Positions 33,969 to 42,928 of a stretch of 64,000 bases of DNA are shown here, one piece after another. Position 1 is the first letter of the stretch, and each line of letters starts with the position of its first letter. The stretch comes from Aquamicrobium lusatiense (GTDB taxonomy: Bacteria > Pseudomonadota > Alphaproteobacteria > Rhizobiales > Rhizobiaceae), in contig NZ_JACHEU010000004.1 of assembly GCF_014201615.1 (NCBI RefSeq), positions 1 to 64,000 of the forward strand, in the 5' to 3' direction. The notes under the pieces are model-generated. The model did not search any database. It had not been told where the DNA came from and was given only the letters and a program-made list of their open reading frames with translations. A program made the translations under genes and the position numbers.

Positions 33969-35030
33969 TTACTTCTTGGCGAAGAACGCGGCCGACCACT
34001 TCTGGGAAAAGGCTTCGCGGTTCGTCATCAGTTCCGGGTCGTACTCGACGATGAAGATGTTCTCCTCGCCGACCTGCTCGCGGATCGCGGTCAGGCTGTA
34101 ATAGGGCACGTCCTCTTTGGAAATGTCGTCGCGATAGGGGGTGAGGCCGTTCTCTGCGAGCGCGATCTGGCCATCACGTGACAGCAGGAGATTCATCATC
34201 AGCTTGGCCGAGGCAGGGCTCGAAGCTGCCTTGGTCAGCGCCAGTCCGCGCATGGAAAGCATCGTGCCGTCTTCGGGAAAAGCCCAGCCGACAATCGACG
34301 ACATCTCCGGTGCGCTCAGGCGCGGGATGTTGACCCCGGATAGGAACATTCCAAGCGCGTACTCGCCGGATATGACCTTGTCGCGGATGGTGCCCGCACT
34401 GCGCTCCGGCCGCGAAGCAGCGCCGATGGCTTCCATCTGCGACCAGCCTTCCGGATGATTCTGATCCCAGGTCCAGAAGAGTGACAGGCCGAACGGATTG
34501 GCAGCGGCATCATATGTCGACACCTTGCCTTTGTAGTCGGGAGCGAGTGCCGCGATGTCGGCGACGGATTTGGGCCATTTGTCTTCCGTGACGACAAACT
34601 TGTTGTAGGCAATGATGATCGGGTCGACAGATGCAGTATAGAGACCCGGCAGCGGCCTGCTCCAGTCTGGCAGGGACGAGGCCTCCGGCGACACATAGTC
34701 AACAATCTCACCCTTTTCGGCAAACTCCAGCCAGCGGTCGACACCTGCGGTCAGGATAAGATCTGCCGTGCGGGTCGAGGTCGAGCTTTCCGCGTAATAT
34801 TTCTCCCAGAGGTCGCCGCCCATATTGGTGGTTTCGACCTTGATCCACGGGTATTGTGCGTTGAATTTTTTCAGCGCAGCCGTCCAGAATTCGGGCTCGA
34901 GGTTCGAGTAAATCAGAAGGCCGGCTTCGGCCTTGCTCGTCTCCACCAGCTCGGCCTGCTCATCGGCGAAGGCATTTGTGCCAGCAACCAGCAGAGCAGC
35001 GGCTGCAACCCATCCAGTAAAACGTCCCAT
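33969..35030 (-). CDS. Extracellular solute-binding protein (FbpA-like)
   Basis: The 353-residue protein has a signal peptide (GRFTGWVAAAALLVAGTNAF, then A) and a mature start near DEQAELVETSKAEAGLLIYS, which resembles FbpA-type receptors. The ATG at 35030 follows GAGGAG and is preferred to an upstream start that would add 12 residues before the signal. The usual iron-ligand tyrosines of FbpA cannot be confirmed by eye. Its closeness to the AtuA/DUF4387 pair suggests an organic acid ligand rather than iron. Confidence 0.87.
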   Translation of the reverse strand: MGRFTGWVAAAALLVAGTNAFADEQAELVETSKAEAGLLIYSNLEPEFWTAALKKFNAQYPWIKVETTNMGGDLWEKYYAESSTSTRTADLILTAGVDRWLEFAEKGEIVDYVSPEASSLPDWSRPLPGLYTASVDPIIIAYNKFVVTEDKWPKSVADIAALAPDYKGKVSTYDAAANPFGLSLFWTWDQNHPEGWSQMEAIGAASRPERSAGTIRDKVISGEYALGMFLSGVNIPRLSAPEMSSIVGWAFPEDGTMLSMRGLALTKAASSPASAKLMMNLLLSRDGQIALAENGLTPYRDDISKEDVPYYSLTAIREQVGEENIFIVEYDPELMTNREAFSQKWSAAFFAKK

Positions 35031-35054
35031 TGTGTTCTCCTCTAATTTTCTTGT

Positions 35055-35081
35055 CGATCCGCCCATTTCGGATCGCTTTTT
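35055..35081 (+). terminator. Hairpin with T-run, plus-strand orientation, between GntR and binding-protein genes
   Basis: CGATCCG pairs with CGGATCG around a seven-base loop, followed by CTTTTT on the plus strand. No plus-strand gene ends here, so it may stop antisense transcription, or act as a processing or stability element in the minus-strand mRNA. Confidence 0.4.
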
Positions 35082-35093
35082 CCACCCCCGGTG

Positions 35094-35759
35094 TCAGTCA
35101 GCCAGCGGGGAAACCTGGCTTTCAAGCAATGCACGGGAGCGCTCGATGTGCCGGCGCATCAGCAACGCTGCGAGTTCTCCGTCCCGCTGGCGCAACGCAT
35201 CCAGAACCGCAGAATGCTCGGCATGCGCGATGCGGGTGCGGTCGGCGAGGTCCGGCCATACACGCCGGTAGTAACCGCGTGCGCGGCGCCACAGATCAGT
35301 TGCAAGCAGGCTCTGAAGCTCCGAATTGTCGGCTATCTCTGCCAGCCGGGCATGGAAGTCCCGGATCGGAAGTGGCCGGCTTTGCTCGCCGTGCTCAATG
35401 AGAGGAAGCAGCGACCGCTCGGCCTCGAGCATCGTTTCAAGTTCCTCGATCTGCGTGTCGGTGATCCTTGCCGCTGCGCGACGGCAGACGATTGCCTCCA
35501 GCGCGGCGCGAATTTCGTACAGCTCGGAGACCATACGGGCGGTCAAAGGAACAACGCGCACACCGGCGTAGGGCAGCCGCTCGATCAGCCGCCGCTCTTC
35601 AAGCAGCCGCATCGCTTCACGCAGCGGGGCACGGCTTACACCAAACCGTGTTGCGAGTTCCGCCTCCCGCAACCGCTCACCCTCAGCGAACTCGCCTGAA
35701 ATGACCGCGTCGGAAATGATCTGCACGATCTGGTCCGAAAGGGGGGCTGAACTATCCAC
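35094..35759 (-). CDS. GntR family transcriptional regulator (FadR/FCD type)
   Basis: The 221-residue protein has an N-terminal winged helix with LREAELATRFGVSRAPLREA and a C-terminal all-helical ligand domain with the metal-ligand style residues FHARLAEIADN and IAHAEHSAVLDAL. FCD regulators sense organic acids. It lies between the importer it precedes and the divergent AtuA gene, and two palindromes matching the GntR operator type lie in the gap. The start is a GTG at 35759. Confidence 0.9.
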   Translation of the reverse strand: MDSSAPLSDQIVQIISDAVISGEFAEGERLREAELATRFGVSRAPLREAMRLLEERRLIERLPYAGVRVVPLTARMVSELYEIRAALEAIVCRRAAARITDTQIEELETMLEAERSLLPLIEHGEQSRPLPIRDFHARLAEIADNSELQSLLATDLWRRARGYYRRVWPDLADRTRIAHAEHSAVLDALRQRDGELAALLMRRHIERSRALLESQVSPLAD

Positions 35760-35767
35760 ATCTCACC

Positions 35768-35779
35768 TTTGTCGACAAA
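35768..35779. promoter_or_regulatory. GntR-type operator, site 1
   Basis: TTTGTCGACAAA is a perfect 12-bp palindrome ten bases upstream of the GntR start. Known FadR/VanR-type regulators often bind T-x-GT-xx-AC-x-A sites, which this matches. It should allow self-repression. Confidence 0.6.
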
Positions 35780-35850
35780 ATTGCGAGCTATCTAAAGAAG
35801 TGCGGTAAAATATTCGGACGTCAAGCCTGTTTTGTGAGTCTTGCGAAAAT

Positions 35851-35862
35851 TTAGTCGACAAT
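35851..35862. promoter_or_regulatory. GntR-type operator, site 2
   Basis: TTAGTCGACAAT repeats the GTCGAC core of site 1, 83 bases away, and lies 51 bases before the AtuA-like start. The two sites could be bridged by the regulator to control both divergent operons. Confidence 0.55.
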
Positions 35863-35912
35863 CTCGATTATCTGTGGTGAGTTGCCCCCACAATGAAGCA
35901 GCGGAGCTTGCC

Positions 35913-37286
35913 TTGACTGAGAGTGTGAAATTTGTGTGCTCGTCCGGCGCTGTCGGAAGTGGCATCCACCTGCCGGCCTTCCGTGCCGCTATGGAGCGGC
36001 AACCGGATTTTGTCGCGTCCGATGCTGGTACGATTGATGCAGGGCCATATCATCTCGGCGTCGGCAAGGGAGCCTACGCCACCGAGGCCTTGCGGCACGA
36101 TCTTGAGATATTGCTGACAGAAGTGCCCAAGGGCACACCTGTTCTCGTCGGGTCCGCAGATACGGCAGGCGGCGACCCTCATGTCGATCGTACGCTCGAC
36201 ATCATCAAGGACATCGTCTCGCAGCACGGGTTGAAGCGCCGCATCGCGGTGATCCGTTCAGAACTTGATCCGGCGATGCTCCAGAACGCCTATGATGACG
36301 GACGCGTGGTCGCTCTCGACCATGCGCCTGCGCTGGACCGCGACGGCATCGGCCGTTCCACGCGCATCGTCGGCATGATGGGGGTCGAGCCGCTGCAGGA
36401 AGCGTTACAGGAGGATGTCGACTTCATTTTGGCCGGCAGATGCAGCGATTCAGCCCTCTTCGCCGCTCTGCCCATCATGCGCGGCATCCCTGAGGGACTT
36501 GCCTGGCATGCCGGCAAGATCGTCGAATGCGGCACGCTGACCTGCGAGACCTACGGCAAGGGCGCCATGTTCGGCGAGTTGTTTGCCGATCACGGTATCA
36601 TCACCCCGGTGGGCGAGGGCCTGCGTTGCACGCCTCAAAGCGTAGCCTCGCACAGCCTGTATGAAAACGGCGATCCGTATCTGCATCGCGAATCATCGGG
36701 AACGCTCGACATCACCGACGCGCAGTTCGAGCAGCACGACCCGGTCAGCGTTCGCATTTCCGGCGCTCGCTACATTCCGGCGGACAGGCCGAGCATAAAA
36801 CTGGAAGGCGTCGAATTCGCCGGCTATCAGTCGATGCTTATGGGCGGCATCAGGGATCCGTTCATCATTCGCCAGTTCGACAAATGGTTGGCGGAAGTGA
36901 AAGATGATGTGCGCCAGCGCGCCGCGCGCCTTTTGGGCGATGTGCTGTCGCCGAAAGACTGGAGAATTGACACGCACGCCTATGGGCACAACGCCGTGAT
37001 GGGCGCTCGCGAGCCTTCCCACGCGCATCCACCGCACGAGATCGGTCTCGCCTTCTGTCTTTCGGCACCGACCCAGGAGCTGGCAAACAAGCTTGCAGAA
37101 CTGAGCCGGCAGCCCCTGTTGCATCATCCGATTCCCGAATGGTCGGGCTCGATCACGGGCTTCGCCTGCCTGTTCAATCAAGCTCATGTAGAACGGGGAC
37201 CGTATTGGAGGTTCTCGATGCACCATGTCCTGCTTCCCACGCCGGACGAAACCGTTTTCCGCAGAGAAATCCTCACTCTCGGTTGA
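35913..37286 (+). CDS. AtuA family protein (acyclic terpene utilization/DUF1446)
   Basis: The 457-residue protein matches the AtuA family by VCSSGAVGSGIHLPAFRAAM, PVLVGSADTAGGDPHVDRTL, DVDFILAGRCSDSALFAALP and GYGKGAMFGELF-like segments. The family's activity is unknown; the founding member is needed for citronellol and geraniol use in Pseudomonas, but most relatives sit in other acid-degradation clusters. The TTG at 35913 is chosen because GGAG lies six bases before it. It is divergent from GntR and followed by the small DUF4387 gene, a frequent partner. Confidence 0.85.
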   Translation: MTESVKFVCSSGAVGSGIHLPAFRAAMERQPDFVASDAGTIDAGPYHLGVGKGAYATEALRHDLEILLTEVPKGTPVLVGSADTAGGDPHVDRTLDIIKDIVSQHGLKRRIAVIRSELDPAMLQNAYDDGRVVALDHAPALDRDGIGRSTRIVGMMGVEPLQEALQEDVDFILAGRCSDSALFAALPIMRGIPEGLAWHAGKIVECGTLTCETYGKGAMFGELFADHGIITPVGEGLRCTPQSVASHSLYENGDPYLHRESSGTLDITDAQFEQHDPVSVRISGARYIPADRPSIKLEGVEFAGYQSMLMGGIRDPFIIRQFDKWLAEVKDDVRQRAARLLGDVLSPKDWRIDTHAYGHNAVMGAREPSHAHPPHEIGLAFCLSAPTQELANKLAELSRQPLLHHPIPEWSGSITGFACLFNQAHVERGPYWRFSMHHVLLPTPDETVFRREILTLG

Positions 37287-37304
37287 TCGATAAAGGCAGC
37301 CCCT

Positions 37305-37622
37305 ATGAAACTGAGCGATTGCACCGCGCTGATCCGCAGCAAGAACGCCGGCCCCTTCTCCCTCACCTACGACATCATGTTCTCCGATGAGGCTACTTAT
37401 CAGCATGTGAAACGTTCCGGCGTTATCACCTCCGAGGCCATGGCCGAGAAGATCGGTTGTGATGTCAACGATATAAAGTTCTTCGTCTGTGACAACGCGC
37501 TCGCGTTCAAGTTCACGATCCCGAGGTTGCTTCCGGCCGGTGACCCTGCCGATGCCGACCTTCACGGCGGCCAGCAATTCGCGCCGCTGATGGATATCGA
37601 GGTTCCGGAATTGTCAAAGTAG
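37305..37622 (+). CDS. DUF4387 family protein (AtuA partner)
   Basis: The 105-residue protein begins MKLSDCTALIRSKNAGPFS and has YDIMFSDEATYQHVKRSG, the signature of DUF4387. It is almost always found next to AtuA-like genes or fused to them, and the two probably form one enzyme. It lies 18 bases after the AtuA-like gene. The reaction is unknown. Confidence 0.85.
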   Translation: MKLSDCTALIRSKNAGPFSLTYDIMFSDEATYQHVKRSGVITSEAMAEKIGCDVNDIKFFVCDNALAFKFTIPRLLPAGDPADADLHGGQQFAPLMDIEVPELSK

Positions 37623-38336
37623 GGTGTGATCGATCCACGCCATGCATGTGTCATGCGGCGGGCTGCTGTTCCGTGGGCTGGTTTGTGCGGATGCCCGACC
37701 GTTAGAACTCACTGATGACGATCATGCATCCGAAGCAGCAGGGGCATCCCACCATTGACAGATAGTTTGCAATGCAACCTTCGCAACCTGTCGCAAGAGG
37801 TATACCGGGACCAAGATGCGCGCAGCCCATCATCGCGGCAGCAAGGAGGCTGAGATACGCGACATTCCGGAAACAACGATACTGCCCGTCGATCGTCTTC
37901 GCATCGGTTCGACTGTGGCGAATTGAGCCTCGAGGTCGGATAATCTACCGATCTCGGGGCGCCGGGGCAGATTGGAAACAAGACGTCCACCCGCCCATGG
38001 ATTTCGAATAGAATAGTCCAACAGTACGGGGACAGACCTCAGACCTCAGACCTCACGCACGCCGCTGTAACCGGTGGCCTTGACCACCTTTGTTACCTTG
38101 CAGTCGAAACTCGCCATGCTCTCGCAATGTGCGGCGTTCCGCCTGATCGAGTGCGACACCCACAACAGCGGCGTCTGTCGGCAGAGCCGGGATCTGGCCC
38201 GAAATCTGGCCGGTGATCTGGAACGGCTCCGGATCATTGGCGTTGCGGGTATTTCGCAAAAGGGCTATCGGAAATCAGGCCGACCTCAATCGTGGCGTAT
38301 TCGCAGCGGCGCAGCGCCACAGTTTCCTGTTCCGAC
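37623..38336. other. Intergenic region without a supported gene
   Basis: About 710 bases hold several short open frames on both strands, none of which resembles a known family or has a good ribosome site. A tandem 7-bp repeat AGACCTC occurs three times at 38034-38054, next to GGGGACAG. The region may hold decayed genes or a former insertion boundary, and it should contain the promoter for the FecI gene. Confidence 0.5.
38034..38054. repeat. Three tandem copies of AGACCTC
   Basis: The heptamer AGACCTC occurs three times in a row without interruption. No function is evident; a short slipped-strand repeat or the edge of a former mobile element are possible. Confidence 0.7.
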
Positions 38337-38852
38337 ATGACCACGACCCTTGCCGATATTTTCCTGAGCAATCGCAAATCCATCATGTGGAGCGTGTTGC
38401 GGATCGTGCGTGACCCGCAGACGGCGGAAGATGTCGCGCAGGAGACCTATGTCAGGGCCAGAAAGGCCGTCGAGCACGGTCCCATCGACCACATCGAAGC
38501 CTTCCTGTTCCAGACGGCCCGCAACATTGCGCTCAACCACCTGCGCCACCAAAGAACTCGTGGGGCTGTCGAATGCGACGACCTGCCGGCGGCTGATGTC
38601 GGCAACATCGCCTCGGATACGCCCTCGCAGGAGGCCGATCTCATCCATCGCCAGAGGTTGCGCCATCTGCACGAGGCCGTGGCGAAGCTACCGCAGCGGG
38701 CGAGGACGGTGTGGGTGCTCAGCCGCATCGAGAAATGGTCCTACCCCAGGATTGCCGAGCATCTTGGCGTTTCGCCGAATACCGTCTTCAATGATCTGAA
38801 GCTGGCGCATGCTCATTGCGTTGAGGCTCTGGCGAAGATCGACCGCAACTGA
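38337..38852 (+). CDS. RNA polymerase ECF sigma factor (FecI-like)
   Basis: The 171-residue protein has sigma region 2 (VRDPQTAEDVAQETYVRARK) and region 4 (VLSRIEKWSYPRIAEHLGVS, then PNTVFNDL). It is a FecI-type iron-starvation sigma factor that would direct transcription of the FecR and heme-receptor genes downstream. The ATG at 38337 is chosen by comparison with the family; the ribosome site is weak. Confidence 0.88.
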   Translation: MTTTLADIFLSNRKSIMWSVLRIVRDPQTAEDVAQETYVRARKAVEHGPIDHIEAFLFQTARNIALNHLRHQRTRGAVECDDLPAADVGNIASDTPSQEADLIHRQRLRHLHEAVAKLPQRARTVWVLSRIEKWSYPRIAEHLGVSPNTVFNDLKLAHAHCVEALAKIDRN

Positions 38853-38900
38853 ACAACCACCTGACGGGCGAGTGGCCGTCGCCGGTATTTGGAGTGCATT

Positions 38901-38927
38901 TTGTGAGATTACAGCCCGCGATGTGTC
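38901..38927 (+). promoter_or_regulatory. ECF-type promoter upstream of fecR-like gene
   Basis: TTGTGAGATT, a 12-base spacer, then GTGTC is found here and again, with the same spacing, before the heme-receptor gene (40011-40038). Two such matched elements in front of the two targets of a FecI-like sigma factor strongly suggest its -35 and -10 sites. Confidence 0.6.
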
Positions 38928-38977
38928 TCACCTACAGGGTCGCTCTCATGACGACCTGCCAGACCGGATTGACCTGA

Positions 38978-39997
38978 GTGGAACGTGACAAGCCAGATCA
39001 GAGCGAGGAGGAGGGGTTCGTCCATCCCGACGCAGCGATGGATGCTGCGCTGAGCTGGCTCTTTACGCTTCAGGCCGAACCGAACGACAGGCAGCTGCGG
39101 ACGGCATTCGAGGCATGGCGTCAGGCGGATGCTGCAAACGCCCGGGCATTTGCCACGGTCGCCGAGGCTTGGGAACTTCCGGAAATGGACATGGTTGCAG
39201 GCGAGGTGGCTTTACGTGCCGGCCACGTCGCTCTCGACCGAAAGCCGGTCGCCATCGACGGCGGGAGGCGGAAAAGGAAGGTGTGGAGCCGGGCGGTTCT
39301 CGCGGCTGCCGCGGCAATCTTGATTGCGGTCTGTGTCCAGCAATACCCCGCGCTGATGCTGCGATGGCAGGCGGATTACATCACCGCCACTGGCATGCGC
39401 GACGAAATCATGCTGCCCGACGGTTCGCGCATGATCCTCAACACGGCCTCGGCCGTCGCGCTCGATTTCGAAGGCGGCAGGCGCGCCGTTTCGCTGCTTG
39501 GGGGAGAGGCGTTTTTCGATGTCGTTCCGGACCCTGCGCGGCCCTTCACCGTTGCCGCGGCCTTTTCCTCGGTGGAGGTGAAGGGAACGGCGTTTTCCGT
39601 CCGCACAGAAACGGATCATGACGTCGTCGTGCTGGAACGCGGCCATGTCGATGTGACGCGACCCGCCGCACCGGGTGAAAAGGTGGCGCTGGAACCCGGC
39701 GAAAGCGTGACGGCCACAAACACCAGACTTTCCGCGGTGGAGAAAATGGATACGGCAACAGCGCTTGCCTGGCTGAACGGCCGGGTGATTTTCCGGGATC
39801 GTCCGTTCGGCGAGGTCTTGCAGGAAATCGGCCGATATCACAGCCCGCCGGTCATCGTTGCGAACACACGGCTCAGGCAGGTGAGGATCAACGGCAACTA
39901 TCGGCTCGAAGATCCGGAGCGGGCGATCCGCTCTCTTGCCACCGCTGCAGGCGCTTCCGTTACCCGACTTCCCGGCGGAATCCTAATCCTGCGATAA
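38978..39997 (+). CDS. FecR family anti-sigma regulator
   Basis: The 339-residue protein has an N-terminal DUF4880-like cytoplasmic part (ALSWLFTLQAEPNDRQLRTAF and AFEAWRQADAANARAF), one membrane helix (AVLAAAAAILIAVCVQQYP), then the FecR periplasmic domain (TGMRDEIMLPDGSRMILNTA and VKGTAFSVRTETDHDVVVLE). It passes the signal from the loaded outer-membrane receptor to the FecI-like sigma factor. The likely start is a GTG at 38978. Confidence 0.9.
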   Translation: MERDKPDQSEEEGFVHPDAAMDAALSWLFTLQAEPNDRQLRTAFEAWRQADAANARAFATVAEAWELPEMDMVAGEVALRAGHVALDRKPVAIDGGRRKRKVWSRAVLAAAAAILIAVCVQQYPALMLRWQADYITATGMRDEIMLPDGSRMILNTASAVALDFEGGRRAVSLLGGEAFFDVVPDPARPFTVAAAFSSVEVKGTAFSVRTETDHDVVVLERGHVDVTRPAAPGEKVALEPGESVTATNTRLSAVEKMDTATALAWLNGRVIFRDRPFGEVLQEIGRYHSPPVIVANTRLRQVRINGNYRLEDPERAIRSLATAAGASVTRLPGGILILR

Positions 39998-40010
39998 AAA
40001 CTCAACTTTT

Positions 40011-40038
40011 TTTGTGAGATTTGCCCCGCCCGCGTGTC
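40011..40038 (+). promoter_or_regulatory. ECF-type promoter upstream of the heme receptor gene
   Basis: TTTGTGAGATT, a 12-base spacer, then GTGTC matches the element at 38901-38927 in both boxes and in spacing. The spacers also share GCCCGC. It starts a few bases after the FecR-like stop and 69 bases before the receptor start. Confidence 0.6.
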
Positions 40039-40106
40039 AGGTGTTTACAGGCCGGGTCCTCGCAGCAGCGAACCGGCCCTCATGACCAGTTTGCAGGGGA
40101 TTGCCG

Positions 40107-42671
40107 ATGGGGCGGATTGCGTATGGTGACGGCCGGGTTCGGGCGGATGGAGGAGGCATGCTGCGCGGCGGACGGCGTCTCGCCTTTTTCTTCATCACCT
40201 CGACGATGCTCGGATCGGCAAGCCTCTTTTTCCCGGTGATCTCGCATGCCCAGCAGCGGGTGGCAGAACAGACGCGCTTCGACATTCCCGCGCAGCCCCT
40301 TTCGGCGGCGATCGCCTCCTTTATCCGAGCCACCGAATGGGACGTGGGCTTCACCTCCGCGACCGTCTCGGGCAAGCGCTCGGCCGCCGTGTCCGGCACG
40401 ATGACGCCCGCACAGGCATTGCAGGCAATGCTTGCCGGCACAGGCGTGAGCGCCGACATTTCCGGTCCCTCCACCGCCGCGCTGGTTTCCGGTTCAGGCG
40501 GTGCTGCTCAGAGAGCCCCTGTCAATGCGGATGGCTCGCTCGTGCTCGACACCATAACGATCAGCGGCGGCGGCAATCCGGCGGATGCGCCCTACAGGAG
40601 TTCCGGTTCGGGTGCATACATATCTGCCCAACAGATCGAGCGGTTTCGGGGCACCTCCACCGGCGACATGCTAAAGTCGACGCCCGGCGTCATTGCCTCG
40701 GCGAACCGCAACGGAGCGTCGCTCGAGGTAAACATTCGCGGCGTTCAGGGCATGAACCGCGTCAAGGTCACGGTCGACGGCAGCGAGCAGACAATCGCGG
40801 AAGGGCAGGGCTATCCCGGCAGCCGCACGCGTTCCTATATCGATCCCGATCTGATTGCGGGAGTTGAGATCGAGAAGGGCCCGCAGATGTCGGGCGCCGG
40901 TGCCGGCGCGATCGGCGGCGCGGTCAACATGCGCACGCTGGACGTGCAGGACATCCTGAAGGATGGCAAGCAGTTCGGCGTGCGGCTGAAGGGCGGGCTG
41001 ATGTCCAACAACAGGCCGCCGCCACCGACCGGAACCACGACATTTCGCAACGACCCCACCAGCCTGTTCGACTTCGACAATCTCAACGGAAGCGTGGCCG
41101 CGGCGGCGACGCTCGGCGGCATAGACCTTGTCGCCGCCTATTCGCGGCGCAGGCACGGCAACTATTTTGCCGGCCGGCATGGCAAATCGACATATGCCGA
41201 CGACTGGGGCAACGAGCAGACCTATTCCCTCTACAGGCCGGGCAGCGAGGTCCTCAACACCGGGCTGGAGACGGAGTCCTTCCTGCTCAAGTCCGGCTTT
41301 TCCTTCCTTGAGGACCACAAGGTCCAGCTTTCGTGGCTGCGCTCGGACTTCTCCTACGGCGAGACCTGGCCTTCCGATCTCCTCTATGGCGCGCTGAAGC
41401 AGAACGATCCGCGTAAGACCAGAACCAACCGGCTGACGGCGAAGTATGAGTGGGACCCCGCCGAAAACGACGCCATAAGGCTACGGGCCAATGTCTATTA
41501 TGCGGACACCAACGACGAGGGGGCGGCCTATGCTTTCGCCAAGCCCTATACGTCGCAGAACTATGGCTTCGACGTCGAAAACGTATCGCAGTTCCACTTT
41601 GGCGCACTGGGAAGCCTGGCACTGACCTATGGCGGCTCCTATGCCGTGGAGGATCTCAATTCCAGCCAGGGCAGGGTCAACGGCAGCAACTTCTTCTTTG
41701 AAGGCAGGCGGGACGTTGCCAGCCTCTACGCCAAGGCGGACTGGAACCCGACGGACTGGCTCGCCCTCAATGCGGGCCTGCGCTACCTTTCCTACAAGAC
41801 GCAGGACAACAGCCCGGTTTCCGGCAGTTACGGCGAGTTCAATGATCTGTCGGGCAGTTCCTTCTCGCCCGGTCTGGGGGCAAGGCTTGAGCCCTGGGAC
41901 GGCATCCAGTTCTTCGCCCAGTACAATGAAGGCTATCGTCCGCCGAGCCTGCGGGAGTCGGTTTCGAACTATGATACCAGCCTCGTGCCCAATCCGTTCC
42001 TGAAGGCCGAACATGCCCGCAATCTGGAGGCCGGGATCAACCTGCTGCGCGACGATGTGCTTGTCGGGGGTGACAAGCTGCGGGTGAAGGGCGTGTTCTT
42101 CAACAACGACATAGACGACTACATCATGAGGCTGTGGCCGAAGTCTTCCGCCTATTTCATGATGGACAACATCGACAGGGCCCGGTTCTCCGGCATAGAG
42201 CTTTCGGCGAAATACGACACCGGCACCTTCTTCGTGGATGGCAGCTTCACCTATTTCACGAAGGCGGATTATTGCTATGTGTGGACGCGATGGGAGACCC
42301 AGCCGGACGGCACCAACCAGCAGGTGGAAAGCGATGTCTGCAGCTCCACTCCGCCCGACGTGGATTTCTCGGCCGGCTTCGTCCAGCCGCGCTTCACGGG
42401 CAGTGTGACGGCAGGTGCGCGTTTCATGGAGGAGAAGCTCACTGTTGGCGGACGCGTTTCCTATGTGGGGACCAACCCCGTCGCCAATTTCGCGCCGTGG
42501 CCCTCCTACACGCTGGTCGATCTCTTCGCCAGCTACAAGGTCAGCGACAGCTTCCGGGTGGATGTGGCGGCCGACAACATCTTCGACCGCTACTATCTGG
42601 ATGCGCTGAGCAACAACGCCGTCGTCGCCCCCGGCCGCACCTTCCGCCTCGACCTGACCGCGAAATTCTGA
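40107..42671 (+). CDS. TonB-dependent heme/hemoglobin receptor with STN signalling domain
   Basis: The 854-residue protein has a signal region (LAFFFITSTMLGSASLFFPV, then cleavage near HAQ), an STN domain at about residues 50-105 (FDIPAQPLSAAIASFIRATE), a plug with EVNIRGVQGMNRVKVTVDGS, and a barrel ending in Phe (DLTAKF). The heme-receptor boxes appear as EGYRPPSLRE and PNPFLKAEHA, related to FRAP and NPNL. The STN domain talks to the FecR-like protein. The ATG at 40107 with AGGGGA is preferred to a TTG at 40101. Confidence 0.9.
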   Translation: MGRIAYGDGRVRADGGGMLRGGRRLAFFFITSTMLGSASLFFPVISHAQQRVAEQTRFDIPAQPLSAAIASFIRATEWDVGFTSATVSGKRSAAVSGTMTPAQALQAMLAGTGVSADISGPSTAALVSGSGGAAQRAPVNADGSLVLDTITISGGGNPADAPYRSSGSGAYISAQQIERFRGTSTGDMLKSTPGVIASANRNGASLEVNIRGVQGMNRVKVTVDGSEQTIAEGQGYPGSRTRSYIDPDLIAGVEIEKGPQMSGAGAGAIGGAVNMRTLDVQDILKDGKQFGVRLKGGLMSNNRPPPPTGTTTFRNDPTSLFDFDNLNGSVAAAATLGGIDLVAAYSRRRHGNYFAGRHGKSTYADDWGNEQTYSLYRPGSEVLNTGLETESFLLKSGFSFLEDHKVQLSWLRSDFSYGETWPSDLLYGALKQNDPRKTRTNRLTAKYEWDPAENDAIRLRANVYYADTNDEGAAYAFAKPYTSQNYGFDVENVSQFHFGALGSLALTYGGSYAVEDLNSSQGRVNGSNFFFEGRRDVASLYAKADWNPTDWLALNAGLRYLSYKTQDNSPVSGSYGEFNDLSGSSFSPGLGARLEPWDGIQFFAQYNEGYRPPSLRESVSNYDTSLVPNPFLKAEHARNLEAGINLLRDDVLVGGDKLRVKGVFFNNDIDDYIMRLWPKSSAYFMMDNIDRARFSGIELSAKYDTGTFFVDGSFTYFTKADYCYVWTRWETQPDGTNQQVESDVCSSTPPDVDFSAGFVQPRFTGSVTAGARFMEEKLTVGGRVSYVGTNPVANFAPWPSYTLVDLFASYKVSDSFRVDVAADNIFDRYYLDALSNNAVVAPGRTFRLDLTAKF

Positions 42672-42928
42672 CGTGCGGCTTTCCGATCCATGGCGGCGAT
42701 CCTGATATCGAACCGGGAAGGAGCTGTGAGCGTTCAGGGGTAAGGCGATGATCCGCTCATGGCATGTCCTGCGGCTCAATGTCTGATATCCACGGAAGAC
42801 GGACAGATCGGGAGTGTTCGTTCGCTGCCTGTTGCGAGCGCGCACGGTCATTGCCTTGGATAATCGCGGCGGCAGTGGGCGCCTGCCTCGCGCCCATGGA
42901 AACAGTTAAGGAAGATTTCCATCCACCG

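Noticed and set aside
31121..35030. Assigning the Fbp-like transporter to ferric iron
   Set aside because: The iron-binding tyrosines could not be confirmed, and the neighbours (GntR-FCD, AtuA, DUF4387) suggest an organic ligand.
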